Shown here one piece after another: positions 7,571-16,900 of a stretch of 64,000 nucleotides of DNA. The position numbers were made by a program, and so were the translations under genes. The first letter of the stretch is position 1, and each line of letters opens with the position of its first letter. The notes under the pieces are model-generated. The model saw only the letters and a list, made by a program, of their open reading frames with translations. It was not told where the DNA came from and ran no database searches. The stretch is from Desulfuromonas sp. (GTDB lineage Bacteria; Desulfobacterota; Desulfuromonadia; Desulfuromonadales; Geothermobacteraceae), in contig PKUA01000029.1 of NCBI GenBank assembly GCA_002868905.1, positions 80,204-144,203 of the forward strand. The letters run 5' to 3'.

Positions 7571-8066
7571 GCTTCAACTCTTCACCCAGCGCGCACTCGT
7601 CATCGAGAATCCGGACGATGCGCGGCATATAGTCTTCCTGCGGCAACGCTTTGCTGCCGACCTTGATCACCAGCAGCGACCCGACCATGAAGGCGCTGCC
7701 GAGCAGCGCGGCGAGCAGGTTCGGATCGGGGCCCTGCGCCATCTTCTCCCCGATGAACTGGCCGAGCCCGGCGCCGACCAGCAGCGCGATCAGCGGCACG
7801 ATGTAGACCAGGAACGAGGAGCGCAGCAGGGTGCGGGAGGTGATCGCGATCCGCACCTTGTCACCGACTTTGGCGCCGAGCTGGTTGTCCGCCTCGACCA
7901 GCCGGGTCCCCTCGTCGCTGCCGAGACCGCACGCCTCCTTCGAGGAGCAATGCTGACAGGCGCTGCTCTTGCGGCAGAGCACCATCGCCCGCTGCGGGCT
8001 CTTCAACTCGACAATTGTTCCGGTTTCTTCGATCACAACAGCTCTCTTATGCGCCGCCTCATACAT
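7560..8066 (-). CDS. RseC/MucC-type SoxR-reducing system protein
   Basis: A 168-residue inner-membrane protein of the RseC family. The cytoplasmic N-terminus has the family cysteine cluster (Cys31, 37, 40 and 46 in CRKSSACQHCSSKEACG). Two hydrophobic segments lie at about 85-104 and 118-136. RseC modulates the sigma-E anti-sigma complex or SoxR reduction in enterobacteria; in anaerobes it often accompanies Rnf-type electron transfer genes, which are not present here. The role in this organism is not established. Confidence 0.88.
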   Translation of the reverse strand: MYEAAHKRAVVIEETGTIVELKSPQRAMVLCRKSSACQHCSSKEACGLGSDEGTRLVEADNQLGAKVGDKVRIAITSRTLLRSSFLVYIVPLIALLVGAGLGQFIGEKMAQGPDPNLLAALLGSAFMVGSLLVIKVGSKALPQEDYMPRIVRILDDECALGEELKHGN

Positions 8067-8130
8067 AGCGCACAGTCGACACTCAAAGGCGGCGGCACAA
8101 CGGTCACAGAAAGGGGATTATAGGGAGTGC

Positions 8131-9405
8131 TCAGGCAGATGGCAAGCAATCGCTGCCGTTGAGATAAAGATGGCGCACGTCGTCGTTTCGTCCCGGCCCG
8201 GTGAGGAATTCGAACAGTTCTCCCGGCGAGGAGAGATCGCCCCCCTCAACCACCTGAAAGTTGACACCCCACCCCTGTTGTAGCGCCCCGAGCTCCCCGA
8301 CCAGGCCGAGGGCGTCAGCACCGCCGACCGTCGCCATCTCGAGCAGGGTGGCGGGGTGCAGCCCCGGGTAACTGTTGCGGGCGAAGGCGATCTCGTCCCA
8401 GACCGAGAGGGAGTCGTTGGAGGCGCGGCTGTCGGTGCCGAGGGAAAGCCGGACCCGGTGCTGCTTGTAGAGCTCGATCGGGGCTTGCCCGACTCCGAGC
8501 CGATGATTGGAGCGGGGGCAGACCACAACCGAGGTGCCGGCCGCGGCCAGCTGCTCGACATCGGCCTCGTCGACCTGAACACCGTGCACCACCGTGTTCG
8601 CGGAGGTAACCCCGCCGAGCCGGGCGAGGTAGGCGACCGGCGAGAGCCCCTCGCCTTCCGGGATATCGTCACCCCAGCCGACCAACGGGTAAAGCCGTTC
8701 GGCCAATGGTCCGCTCGCATCCTGCAGAAAATCGGATTCTGGCTGGGACTCGGCTAAATGGATGGTACAGGGGAGACTCTCCTTACGCGCGTAGCCGAGC
8801 AGCTCCTCGAGGTACTTGGCCGAGATGCTGTACGGTGCATGCGGGGCGAGCCCTGTCTCCAGACCGCCGCACTCCCCTTCCCTGAGCAATTGACCAATTT
8901 TTTTGTGGAGCTTGCGGGTCGGCTCCGCCTTACGGCCGACCGCCTCGTAGTAGAGCCGTCCCAATAGCGGGGACTGCTGATGCGGCGACCGCGCGTCGAA
9001 CTGGGAGATAACATCGCCGATCGCGCCGGTGCCGGCGCGCAGGGACTCGGAGATGCCGTGGGCAACGGCGGCGCTGAACTGCTCCGGCGAGGTGGCACGC
9101 TTGACCCGGATCACCCGCTCGATCCAGCCGACGAAATCGTCGGGGGACGGGGGGCCGGTCTCACCGAGCTCTTCGGCCCAGACAGGGAAGTCGCTCAACT
9201 CAAGGTGTGCATGGGCGTTGACCAGCGGCGGCAGCAGGATGCCGTCTTCAAACTCGACGATCTCGGCGTCCGGGACAATTTTCTGCAGCTCACGCTGGTG
9301 CCCGACCATGGCGATCCGGCCATCGCGGACCAGAAGGGCGCCATGCTCGATCGGCGGAGTACTGATCGGCAGGATGTATTTCGCGCTGAAAATTTGACTT
9401 AACAC
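8131..9405 (-). CDS. Amidohydrolase, probable aminodeoxyfutalosine/SAH deaminase type
   Basis: A 424-residue metal-dependent hydrolase of the TrzN/SsnA/MqnX superfamily. Metal ligands are visible: NAHAHLELS (His65, His67), HLAES (His216), VVHGVQ (His274) and GTDSRASN (Asp325). NAHxHLELS resembles the aminofutalosine deaminases of the futalosine menaquinone pathway, which many anaerobic deltaproteobacteria use, but S-adenosylhomocysteine deaminase is possible. The start is probably the GTG at 9405 preceded by GGTGAG. It lies between rseC and the pantothenate genes on the same strand; no other menaquinone gene is near. Confidence 0.78.
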   Translation of the reverse strand: MLSQIFSAKYILPISTPPIEHGALLVRDGRIAMVGHQRELQKIVPDAEIVEFEDGILLPPLVNAHAHLELSDFPVWAEELGETGPPSPDDFVGWIERVIRVKRATSPEQFSAAVAHGISESLRAGTGAIGDVISQFDARSPHQQSPLLGRLYYEAVGRKAEPTRKLHKKIGQLLREGECGGLETGLAPHAPYSISAKYLEELLGYARKESLPCTIHLAESQPESDFLQDASGPLAERLYPLVGWGDDIPEGEGLSPVAYLARLGGVTSANTVVHGVQVDEADVEQLAAAGTSVVVCPRSNHRLGVGQAPIELYKQHRVRLSLGTDSRASNDSLSVWDEIAFARNSYPGLHPATLLEMATVGGADALGLVGELGALQQGWGVNFQVVEGGDLSSPGELFEFLTGPGRNDDVRHLYLNGSDCLPSA

Positions 9406-9448
9406 AGCTCACCGCACCTGGCTCGCACCATGAGAATAGGACAACAAC

Positions 9449-11113
9449 TCAACAGCATTCTCCATTTTTACCATGAAATGGGTTGAATGTCTCGTTAAGT
9501 TCCTGAATCAATTGTCGAATTTCGTCCCGTTCGACAATCGCGAGCTGCTCTTGCAACACGGCGTCGAGAATCTCGTCGGTGGTCAGGGGGTTGGCCAGCA
9601 CCACGCGGAACACGGTCAGGACCGTCACTCCGTAGCGGGGAACCCGCAGGCGGGTCCGGGAGACAAAGCTCTTGCCGGTTTCCCGCTGGACTTTCTGCAC
9701 CAGTCGCGTGATCTGGTCGAGCAACCGGTTGATCCGCTCGGCCTGGTCCGCATCGGCCGTCTCCAGGGCGGTCTGGACCCAGGACGGGTTGTAGCGGTAG
9801 GTCAGAATGTTCAGCTCAGGCTCGGTGATCAGCTCGAAATCGGGATGACCCTTGATTTTCTCGGCCATCTGCCGGGCGCGGGCGATACCGAGGTCGATCA
9901 ACAGCTCGTAGCCCTTGCGCCCGATGATCGAGAGCCCGGCGTGAACCAACATCGACTTACCGGGGCGCGAACCTTCGAGGGTGTGACTGCCGAGGTCTTT
10001 GGAGCCGTGCCGCAGGATATAGGCGGCGTGATGCTCGATCGCCGCCAGGGCAGCCGGATCCTTGAACACCACCATACCCGCCCCCATCGGCACATAGAGC
10101 TGTTTGTGGGCATCGAGGGTGACGGAATCGGCCCGTTCGATACCTTGCAGCAGGTGGCGGTTTTTGTCGGAGAAGAGGGTCGGCCCGCCCCAGGCAGCGT
10201 CGACGTGGAAATGACAACCGACCTCGGCTGCGATATCGGCCAGCGCCTCGAGCGGGTCGACGTTGCCGGTCTCGGTGGTCCCTGCGATCCCGACCAGCGC
10301 CAGCGGCCGGATTTTCTCCCCCTGCAACTGGTCGATCTTACGTTGCAGCGCGTCCAGGTCGATCCGGTTACGATCGTCGGTATCAACCAGCACCAGGTTG
10401 TCCCGGCCGAGGCCGAGCAGGTCGGCAGCCTTGCCGAGAGAGTAGTGACCGCGCCGGGAGACCAGTACGGCTAGCCCTTCGCAGCCGAGATGGCGCAAGG
10501 CGGCCCCCATTCCCTCCCGGGCGATCCCGCGAAATTCTCCATCCGGACCGCACAGCTTGTTGCGCGCTGTCCAGAGAGCGGTGACATTGGCGATGGTGCC
10601 GCCGGAACAGAAGGCGCCGAGTGCATGCTCGCTGTCATGAATATATTTCCGGTAAAACGAGTCGTCCTGCTCGTAGACCAGGCGATGCAGCATGGCGAGA
10701 ACCTGCCGCTCCATCGGCGTAAACGCCTTGGAGGTCTCGACTTTGACCAGGTTCTGGTTGAGGGCGGTCATGATGCGCGACAGCGGCAGCATGAAGTACG
10801 GCAGGGCCGAGGTCATGTGGCCGATGAAACCGGGGGCGGCGGTATGCACCGACTGCGCCACCAGCTTCTCCTTGACGAACGCGCTGTACTCGGAGACGAA
10901 GGTCGGCTCTTCGGGGATGCAGGGATCGTCGAAATCCTCTTCGATATCCTCGAGGCTGTGCTCCAGGGCGACGATATGTTCCTGCAGGAAACCGGTGACG
11001 TTATCGGTGATCGCCTGGTCGACCCGACCGAGGGTCGAATCGGGCGCCTCCGGCACGGTGAAGATCCGGTAGAGGTTTTCCAGGTTCGCTTTGGCGAGTT
11101 CGCGCGGTGTCAT
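9449..11113 (-). CDS. panP: PLP-dependent aspartate 1-decarboxylase (PanP type)
   Basis: A 554-residue group II PLP decarboxylase of the glutamate decarboxylase fold. The PLP lysine is Lys337 in DAHKQLYVPMG, HVDAAWGG supplies the cofactor-binding Asp, and FCSGGTIANVTAL is the phosphate-binding loop. Its place directly after panC, 16 bases downstream, argues for PanP, the PLP enzyme that makes beta-alanine from aspartate where the pyruvoyl enzyme PanD is missing. No panD is seen in the window. A glutamate or other amino acid decarboxylase is the alternative. Confidence 0.88.
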   Translation of the reverse strand: MTPRELAKANLENLYRIFTVPEAPDSTLGRVDQAITDNVTGFLQEHIVALEHSLEDIEEDFDDPCIPEEPTFVSEYSAFVKEKLVAQSVHTAAPGFIGHMTSALPYFMLPLSRIMTALNQNLVKVETSKAFTPMERQVLAMLHRLVYEQDDSFYRKYIHDSEHALGAFCSGGTIANVTALWTARNKLCGPDGEFRGIAREGMGAALRHLGCEGLAVLVSRRGHYSLGKAADLLGLGRDNLVLVDTDDRNRIDLDALQRKIDQLQGEKIRPLALVGIAGTTETGNVDPLEALADIAAEVGCHFHVDAAWGGPTLFSDKNRHLLQGIERADSVTLDAHKQLYVPMGAGMVVFKDPAALAAIEHHAAYILRHGSKDLGSHTLEGSRPGKSMLVHAGLSIIGRKGYELLIDLGIARARQMAEKIKGHPDFELITEPELNILTYRYNPSWVQTALETADADQAERINRLLDQITRLVQKVQRETGKSFVSRTRLRVPRYGVTVLTVFRVVLANPLTTDEILDAVLQEQLAIVERDEIRQLIQELNETFNPFHGKNGECC

Positions 11114-11129
11114 GACGGTAACGGGGGAA

Positions 11130-11993
11130 TCAGCTCCCGCCCTCCCCGTTGGTGTGCAGCAGCCCGTTGTCGATCAGGCGGGTTTCGCCGATGAACACGG
11201 CGAGCAACAGCACCGAATCGGCGTCGATCGCCTGTTGCGCTTCGAGGCTGTTCTGGTGACAAATTTCTAGGTAATCAATTCGCGCGTCCGGCATCGCCTC
11301 GATGGTCTGCCTGACCCCTTCGATCACGATGGCGGCCGAGGATTCGCCGGCGGCGACCTGCTGCCTGGCTTCTGCGATCGACTTGGAGAGCGCCAGCGCC
11401 TGCCAGCGCTGATCGGCACCAAGGTAGACGTTGCGTGAGCTCATCGCCAGGCCGTCCTTTTCCCGCACGATCGGCATGCCGACCACCTCGACCGGCAGGT
11501 TGAGGTCGACGGTCATACGGCGAATGACGGCGAGCTGCTGGAAGTCTTTTTCGCCGAACAGGGCGATGTGCGGCTGCACGATGGTGAACAGTTTGGTGAC
11601 GACGGTGGTGACGCCACGGAAATGGCCGGGACGGCTCGCCCCGCACAACACCGAGGTGATCCCTTCGACATCGACATAGGTGGCGTAGCCGCGCGGATAC
11701 ATGTCGGACGCTTCGGGGGCGAAGATGATGTCGGTCCCGACCTCTTCGGCCAGGGCGGCATCCCGGCTCAGGTCGCGCGGGTAGCTGTCGAAGTCCTCAC
11801 CCTGCCCAAACTGGGCCGGATTGACGAAGATGGAGAGGACCAGGACGTCGCCACGCTCCCGACCCGCCTCCAGCAACGAGAGGTGGCCACGGTGCAACCA
11901 CCCCATGGTCGGAACGAAGGCGATACGGCGCCCCTCGGCCCGCAGGGCGAGAGCGCGTTGCTGCATCTGGGAAACGGAGCGGATGATTTCCAT
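11130..11993 (-). CDS. panC: Pantothenate synthetase
   Basis: A 287-residue PanC, which joins pantoate and beta-alanine with ATP. Signature segments are PTMGWLHRGHLSLL (HxGH nucleotide-binding motif), FVNPAQFGQGEDFDSYPRD, FGEKDFQQLAVIRRM and SSRNVYL (KMSKS equivalent). Length is normal. It lies 52 bases after panB and 16 bases before panP, so panB-panC-panP form one operon covering the last steps of vitamin B5 synthesis. Confidence 0.97.
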   Translation of the reverse strand: MEIIRSVSQMQQRALALRAEGRRIAFVPTMGWLHRGHLSLLEAGRERGDVLVLSIFVNPAQFGQGEDFDSYPRDLSRDAALAEEVGTDIIFAPEASDMYPRGYATYVDVEGITSVLCGASRPGHFRGVTTVVTKLFTIVQPHIALFGEKDFQQLAVIRRMTVDLNLPVEVVGMPIVREKDGLAMSSRNVYLGADQRWQALALSKSIAEARQQVAAGESSAAIVIEGVRQTIEAMPDARIDYLEICHQNSLEAQQAIDADSVLLLAVFIGETRLIDNGLLHTNGEGGS

Positions 11994-12045
11994 GGCACCA
12001 GTTGGTCGGGGTCGCTTTCCGGTGGATTACCCTGGTTTACGTCGG

Positions 12046-12849
12046 CTACTTGAAGCTGTGCTCGCTGCCCGGGAACTGCTCGGACTTGACCTCGTCGATA
12101 TAGTCGCGAATCCCCTGGCGGATGGTGCCGGAGACGTCGGCGAACTTCTTGACGAACTTGGGTGAATATTTCTCGCACAGACCGAGAATATCGTGGATGA
12201 CCAGCACCTGGCCGTCACAGTCGACCCCGGCGCCGATGCCGATGGTCGGAATGGAGACGGCAGCGGTGATCTCACGAGCCAGTCCGGCCGGAATCCCCTC
12301 CAGAACTACCGAGAAAGCCCCGGCCTGTTCAACCGCCTGTGCGTCGGCGAGCAGCCGGTCGGCCTGTTCCCGCCCTTTCCCCTGCACCTTGTATCCACCC
12401 ATCCGGTGCACCGACTGCGGGGTCAACCCGACATGCCCCATGACCGGGACATCCATATCGACGATCGCCCGGATGGTGTCTGCGACGTTGCTCCCCCCTT
12501 CGAGCTTGACCGCTTCCGCCCCACCTTCCTTGACCAGACGACCGGCGTTACGTCGCGCCTCGGTCAGGTCGATCTGGTAGGAGAGGAACGGCATGTCGAC
12601 AACGAGCAGGGCCTGCCGCACCCCCCGCCTCACGGCACGGCAATGGTAGAGCATCTCGTCCATGGTGACCGGCAGGGTATCGTCGTAACCGGCGACCACC
12701 GTGCCGACCGAATCGCCGACCAGGATCATGTCGATCCCCTCGCCGTCCATCATGCTGGCGAAGGGGTAATCGTAAGCGGTCAGCACGGTGATTTTCTCAC
12801 CAGCCTGCCGCATTTTTTGGATATCGAGAATGGTCTTTTTCTTCTGCAT
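12046..12849 (-). CDS. panB: 3-methyl-2-oxobutanoate hydroxymethyltransferase
   Basis: A 267-residue PanB, which makes ketopantoate from 2-ketoisovalerate and methylene-tetrahydrofolate. The metal and substrate segments [47 protein letters not shown] and [17 protein letters not shown] are all present. The start is taken at the ATG at 12849 (MQKKKTILD), with AAAGGA upstream; an upstream extension would run into the leader terminator. It is the first gene of the pantothenate operon. Confidence 0.96.
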   Translation of the reverse strand: MQKKKTILDIQKMRQAGEKITVLTAYDYPFASMMDGEGIDMILVGDSVGTVVAGYDDTLPVTMDEMLYHCRAVRRGVRQALLVVDMPFLSYQIDLTEARRNAGRLVKEGGAEAVKLEGGSNVADTIRAIVDMDVPVMGHVGLTPQSVHRMGGYKVQGKGREQADRLLADAQAVEQAGAFSVVLEGIPAGLAREITAAVSIPTIGIGAGVDCDGQVLVIHDILGLCEKYSPKFVKKFADVSGTIRQGIRDYIDEVKSEQFPGSEHSFK

Positions 12850-12877
12850 TTCCAATCCTTTAAACCGGAACACATGA

Positions 12878-12909
12878 TAAAAAACGCCAACCACGGCGGT
12901 GGAAGGCGT
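12878..12909 (-). terminator. Intrinsic terminator just upstream of panB
   Basis: On the minus strand ACGCC-TT-CCAC, loop CGCC, GTGG-TT-GGCGT forms a symmetric hairpin with a TT/TT internal loop, followed directly by six T. It ends 28 bases before the panB start codon, so it either ends a separate small RNA or acts as an attenuator of the pan operon. Confidence 0.88.
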
Positions 12910-13067
12910 CGGCGCGGCCCGTTGTCGAACTGAACAGGGTGCGTGGTTGCTGGCTACCTTCCGTCCCGGTCGAATCGATCCAGGCGGTTTCCGGTTATGT
13001 CATGGTTACTCCGCCGGCAGCTCCGGTGCGTGTCCCGGGCCGCTTCGGGCAGTCCTGCCAAAAAGCG
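12878..13067 (-). ncRNA. Structured leader or small RNA upstream of panB (pan-motif candidate)
   Basis: A promoter and a terminator bracket about 190 bases with no open frame and many inverted pairs, for example GGCGG...CCGCC around AGTAACC...ACCGGAAA. The setting, a 5' leader of panB in a deltaproteobacterium, is where the described pan RNA motif (hairpins with two conserved bulged A) occurs. I could not confirm the bulged-A consensus by eye, so the family is unproven. 6S RNA and SRP RNA were considered and do not fit. Confidence 0.6.
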
Positions 13068-13073
13068 TTCTAC

Positions 13074-13082
13074 TCTATAGCA
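13074..13082 (-). promoter_or_regulatory. Extended -10 promoter of the pan leader
   Basis: The minus strand reads TGCTATAGA, an extended -10 element, with only a weak -35 match upstream. Transcription would begin near 13067 and run through the leader towards panB. Confidence 0.55.
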
Positions 13083-13139
13083 TACCGACTTTTGCCAAGT
13101 CCAGGGTTTTCCCGGCGCAATCGCCAGGGTTTCCCCGGC

Positions 13140-13715
13140 CTATTCGAGTAGCTTCAAACCGTCGCGATAGGCGACACCGCACCGTTCACCGAGGCTCCAG
13201 TATTCCCGCACGCCACCGAGATAAACCAGGGGATCGAAAACCGTCGCATCGATGGTCCCATCTTCGTCGAAGGCGGCCTCGACGGCATGAATTTCGACGA
13301 TCTCGCCGAGGATCAGGCGATAATCACCGATCTCGATCTCCCGATCAAAGCGGCATTCGACATTAAGGGGAGACTGCTGCAACAGTGGGACCGGCAGCAC
13401 GCTCCCCTCCTCGACATCGAGATGGCAAGTCTCCAACTTGTCGAGATCGCGTCCGGAACGGACTCCGCACAGGTCCGCCTCGAGCACCAGCGAGGACGGC
13501 ACCCCGTTGACGCCGAACATGCCGGTGGCGCGGATGTTCTCGTAGGTCTGGCGTCCCTGATTAAGGCTGACCGCCATGGTCGGCGGGGTCTTGCTGACGA
13601 TTCCTGCCCAGGAGGCGGTCATCAGGTTGACCTCTCCCGCTTCGCTACGGGTGGAGATGATGGTGGTCGGTTGCGGAAAAAAGGTCACACACGGTCCGAG
13701 TCTCCGTTTCTGCAT
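13140..13715 (-). CDS. Flavin reductase-like FMN-binding protein
   Basis: A 191-residue protein of the flavin reductase/flavoredoxin (DIM6/NTAB) family. The N-terminal PTTIISTRSEAGEVNLMTASWAGIVSKTPPTMAVSL strand-turn pattern forms the FMN site, and FGVNGVPSSLVLEADLCG follows. Relatives are NAD(P)H:flavin reductases or FMN electron carriers such as flavoredoxin in sulfate reducers. The start ATG at 13715 has AAAGGA upstream. It stands alone between the palindromic repeat cluster and the pan leader. Confidence 0.87.
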   Translation of the reverse strand: MQKRRLGPCVTFFPQPTTIISTRSEAGEVNLMTASWAGIVSKTPPTMAVSLNQGRQTYENIRATGMFGVNGVPSSLVLEADLCGVRSGRDLDKLETCHLDVEEGSVLPVPLLQQSPLNVECRFDREIEIGDYRLILGEIVEIHAVEAAFDEDGTIDATVFDPLVYLGGVREYWSLGERCGVAYRDGLKLLE

Positions 13716-13741
13716 CTACATATCCTTTGATTCAAGATTCA

Positions 13742-13920
13742 GTAGAGACGTAGCATGCTACGTCTCTGCATGGATCAATACGAACAATTCTCCGTAGAGA
13801 CGTCCCGCCGGGACGTCTCCGGCCTGTCGCGTTACACGAACCCGGAGACGCGCCACCGACGCGTCTCTACGATCATTCATCCCCCGGGCTGCCGCAGAGA
13901 TGCATTGCAATGCGTCTCTA
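13742..13920. repeat. Cluster of four GAGACG palindromic repeats
   Basis: Four palindromes share AGAGA(C/T)G...CGTCTCT ends but have different centres that stay self-complementary: 13744-13767 (perfect, 24 bases), 13797-13819 (10-bp stem, loop GCC), 13845-13867 (8-bp stem, loop CCACCGA) and 13896-13919 (one T-G mismatch). Most units carry a flanking GTA or TAC. A fifth unit lies at 26037-26065. The compensated centres suggest selection on structure or a mobile short palindrome family. Confidence 0.9.
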
Positions 13921-13962
13921 CAGGAACGTTAACCATATGCCGAAATCCGGCTCCCCATCGAC

Positions 13963-16900
13963 CTATCCCCGCCCGGGCTGGTCGAGCATCTTCTCCATCA
14001 TCCCCACCAGCACCGAAAACGGATGCAGGTTGCGTGGAACTGCGGCGAGTTCCGACAGCATGGCGTGATAAACCTGCACCTGGCCGCGTCTCTCCCGGAA
14101 GAAACGGTTGCACTCACCCTCCCCCTCCTCCCAGGCGGCGAGGGCGAGACCGTAACGGAGGGCGCCGATTCTCAATTCGAGGGTATTTTTCGCCTGGCGG
14201 TCCCAACGGTCCTGCAACACCACGCGGTCGAGGGATGCCTGCAGCTGGGTCAACTGGAGGCGTCGCGTCACCTCCTCGAGACAAGACCCGACAGCTGCAA
14301 AAGGTTGCTTCGTCGCGGACGAGAGCGACATCACCACGAGAAAATCTTTGATGAGGGGAAGATCGACCAGCATATCAACCGCATCCTGGTCGAGACCGGC
14401 TTCCAGCAACTCGTCGCAGCTCGTACGCCGCGCCGTCCGTTGTTCTTCATCGAGCGCGTCACGTTTCAGCTGCAGGAACTGTTGGAGAGCCGCACTGTAG
14501 TCCGCAATCTCTTCCCGGCCCAACCGCAGACCGAGTTGCCGGTTAAGGGCCCAGCGGCAAAAATGCGCGAGCAGGTTTTCAAAATCGAGCAGCAGCTCGT
14601 ACTGCCGACCTGCCGGCAGCCGATTATCGAGGCGGGACAGCGAACTGCGCAGTTTTGGCGCGTCGAAGACCCGGTCGAGGGCCATGTAGGTCGAAACCAC
14701 CTCGACCAGGGTCGCACCGGTCTCGCGGACGAGCTCGGCGGCGAAGGTGCATCCGGCCTGATCCACCAGCCTGTTGGTCAGCATGGTTGCGGTAATTTCG
14801 ACCGCGAGGGGATGGCCGGCAAGTTCGCTACCAAAGGTTTTTCGGAATTCCGGCGGGAAGTAAGCGACCAGCGTATCCGCAGTCTCTTCCGCCCCCGGGA
14901 GGGGGCTCTCGAGCAAGGCCTGGTAAATCTGCATCTTGCTGTAAGCGAGCAGGATTGCGATCTCGGGGCGGCTCAGGTCCTGCTCCGGGCGGGCGGCAAT
15001 TTCGCGTGCCGCCGGCAAAAACTCCCCTTTGCGGTCGAGCAGGCCGGCTTCAACCAGCCGGTCGATCAGGTTGATAAACGGGCTGACCGCCTCGAGACAA
15101 CGCAGGCGGTCGAGGGAGAGGCAGAGGCTCTGAGTGTAGTTGTTGTGGAGGACGCTGTCACAGACTTCATCCGCAGCGGATTCAAGCAGACGGTCACGTT
15201 CATCCTCGCCGGCGACACGGCCGCTCTCCATCAGGCGATGCAGGAAAATCTTCAGGTTGACCTCGTGGTCGGAACAGTCAACGCCGCCGGAGTTGTCGAT
15301 GGCGTCGGTGTTGATCCTGCCACCGCCGAGAGCGTATTCGATCCTGGCCCGCTGAGTAAAGCCGAGATTTCCCCCTTCCCCGACCACCCGGACTTGCAGC
15401 CGGTCGGCATCGACCCGTAAGGTGTCGTTGGCCCGGTCACCGGCATCTTCGTGCTTCTCGCTGCTCGCCTTGACATAAGTGCCGATCCCGCCGTTCCAGA
15501 GCAGATCGACCTGCGCGGTCAACAGCAAGCGGATCAGCCCCTCTGGATCCATCGAGGAGTGGCGCACCCCGAGCCAGGCCCGCACCTGTGAGGACAGCGG
15601 AATATCCTTGGCGTCCCGTGAGAAAACCCCCCCCCCTTCGGAGATCAGTTCCAGGTTGTAGTCGTCCCAGCCGGAGCGGGGCAGGTCGAACAACCTCATC
15701 CGCTCCTGCCACGAGGTTACGGCATCGGGATCGGGGTCGAGGAAGATATGGCGATGGTTGAAGGCCGCCAGCAGCTTGAGTGCCTTTGATTGCAGCATGC
15801 CGTTGCCGAAGACGTCGCCGCTCATGTCACCGATACCGACGACGCTGACCGACTCCTCCTGCACGTCAATCCCGATCTCACGGAAATGTCGCTGCACACA
15901 AACCCAGGCCCCGCGCGCGGTAATACCGAGTTTCTTGTGATCGTACCCCTTCGAACCGCCGCTGGCGAAGGCATCCTTGAGCCAGTACCTGTATTCGGCG
16001 CTGATCCCGTTGGCGGTGTCGGGCAGGTGGGCCGTCCCCTTGTCGGCCGCCACCACCAGGTAAGGGTCGTCACCGTCGTAAGCGACGATCCCCTCCGGTC
16101 GAATGACCTCTTCCCCCTGGCGATTGTCGCACAGATCGAGCAGGCCACGCATGAAGGTCTGATAAGCCTTCTTCGACAACGTCATCCCCTCGTCCCGCGT
16201 CTGGAACGGAGTCTTGACGACAAACCCCCCTTTGGACCCAACCGGCACGATCAGGGCGTTCTTGGTCATTTGGGTTTTCATCAGCCCGAGGACTTCAGTC
16301 CGAAAATCGTCCGGTCGATCGGACCAGCGGATACCGCCGCGGGCCACTTTCCCGCCGCGCAGGTGAATCCCCTCCATCGAAGCGCTGTGGACATAAGTCT
16401 CGTACAGCGGGCGCGGCGCCGGCATGTCGATGATGCCGATGGCGCTGATTTTGAACGACAGGAAGTAATCGTCGCGCCGATGGCGCAGGAAGTAGTTGCT
16501 CCGCACGGTTGAATCCATCAGGTTGAAAAATGTGCGGAGGATGGAATCCTCGTTGACGTCGCTCACCTTCTCGAGAGCCCTGATCAACTCCATCCTGACC
16601 GGCATCAGCAGTTTTTCTTCCCGTTCGAGCAGATCGTCCGCCCCATCCATCGGTTGAAAACGCCCCTCGAAATAACGGAACAACAACCTGGCGACGTCAG
16701 GGTTGTTGATCAGGGCAAACGCCTCACGTTTCTTGGTATAGGGGGACCCGAGCTGATGGTAGTAATTCCGGTAGGCGCGGAAGATGTCGATCTGGCGCCA
16801 GCCAAGACCTGACAGCGGAATCAGCCGGTTGAGATAGTCGTTTTCCAGACGACCGTCACGCAGGGCGGTCAGGGCATCGAGCAACGGAACCTTCAGCTTG

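Noticed and set aside
12878..13067. 6S RNA or SRP RNA for the panB leader
   Set aside because: The GGAA loop with AGG/AGCAG flanks of SRP RNA and the 6S central bubble and closing stem could not be found; place before panB suits a leader better.
14023..15420. 465-codon frame opposite the NAD-GDH gene
   Set aside because: High-GC codon bias leaves the opposite strand open; the protein has no recognisable pattern and the GDH frame is unambiguous.
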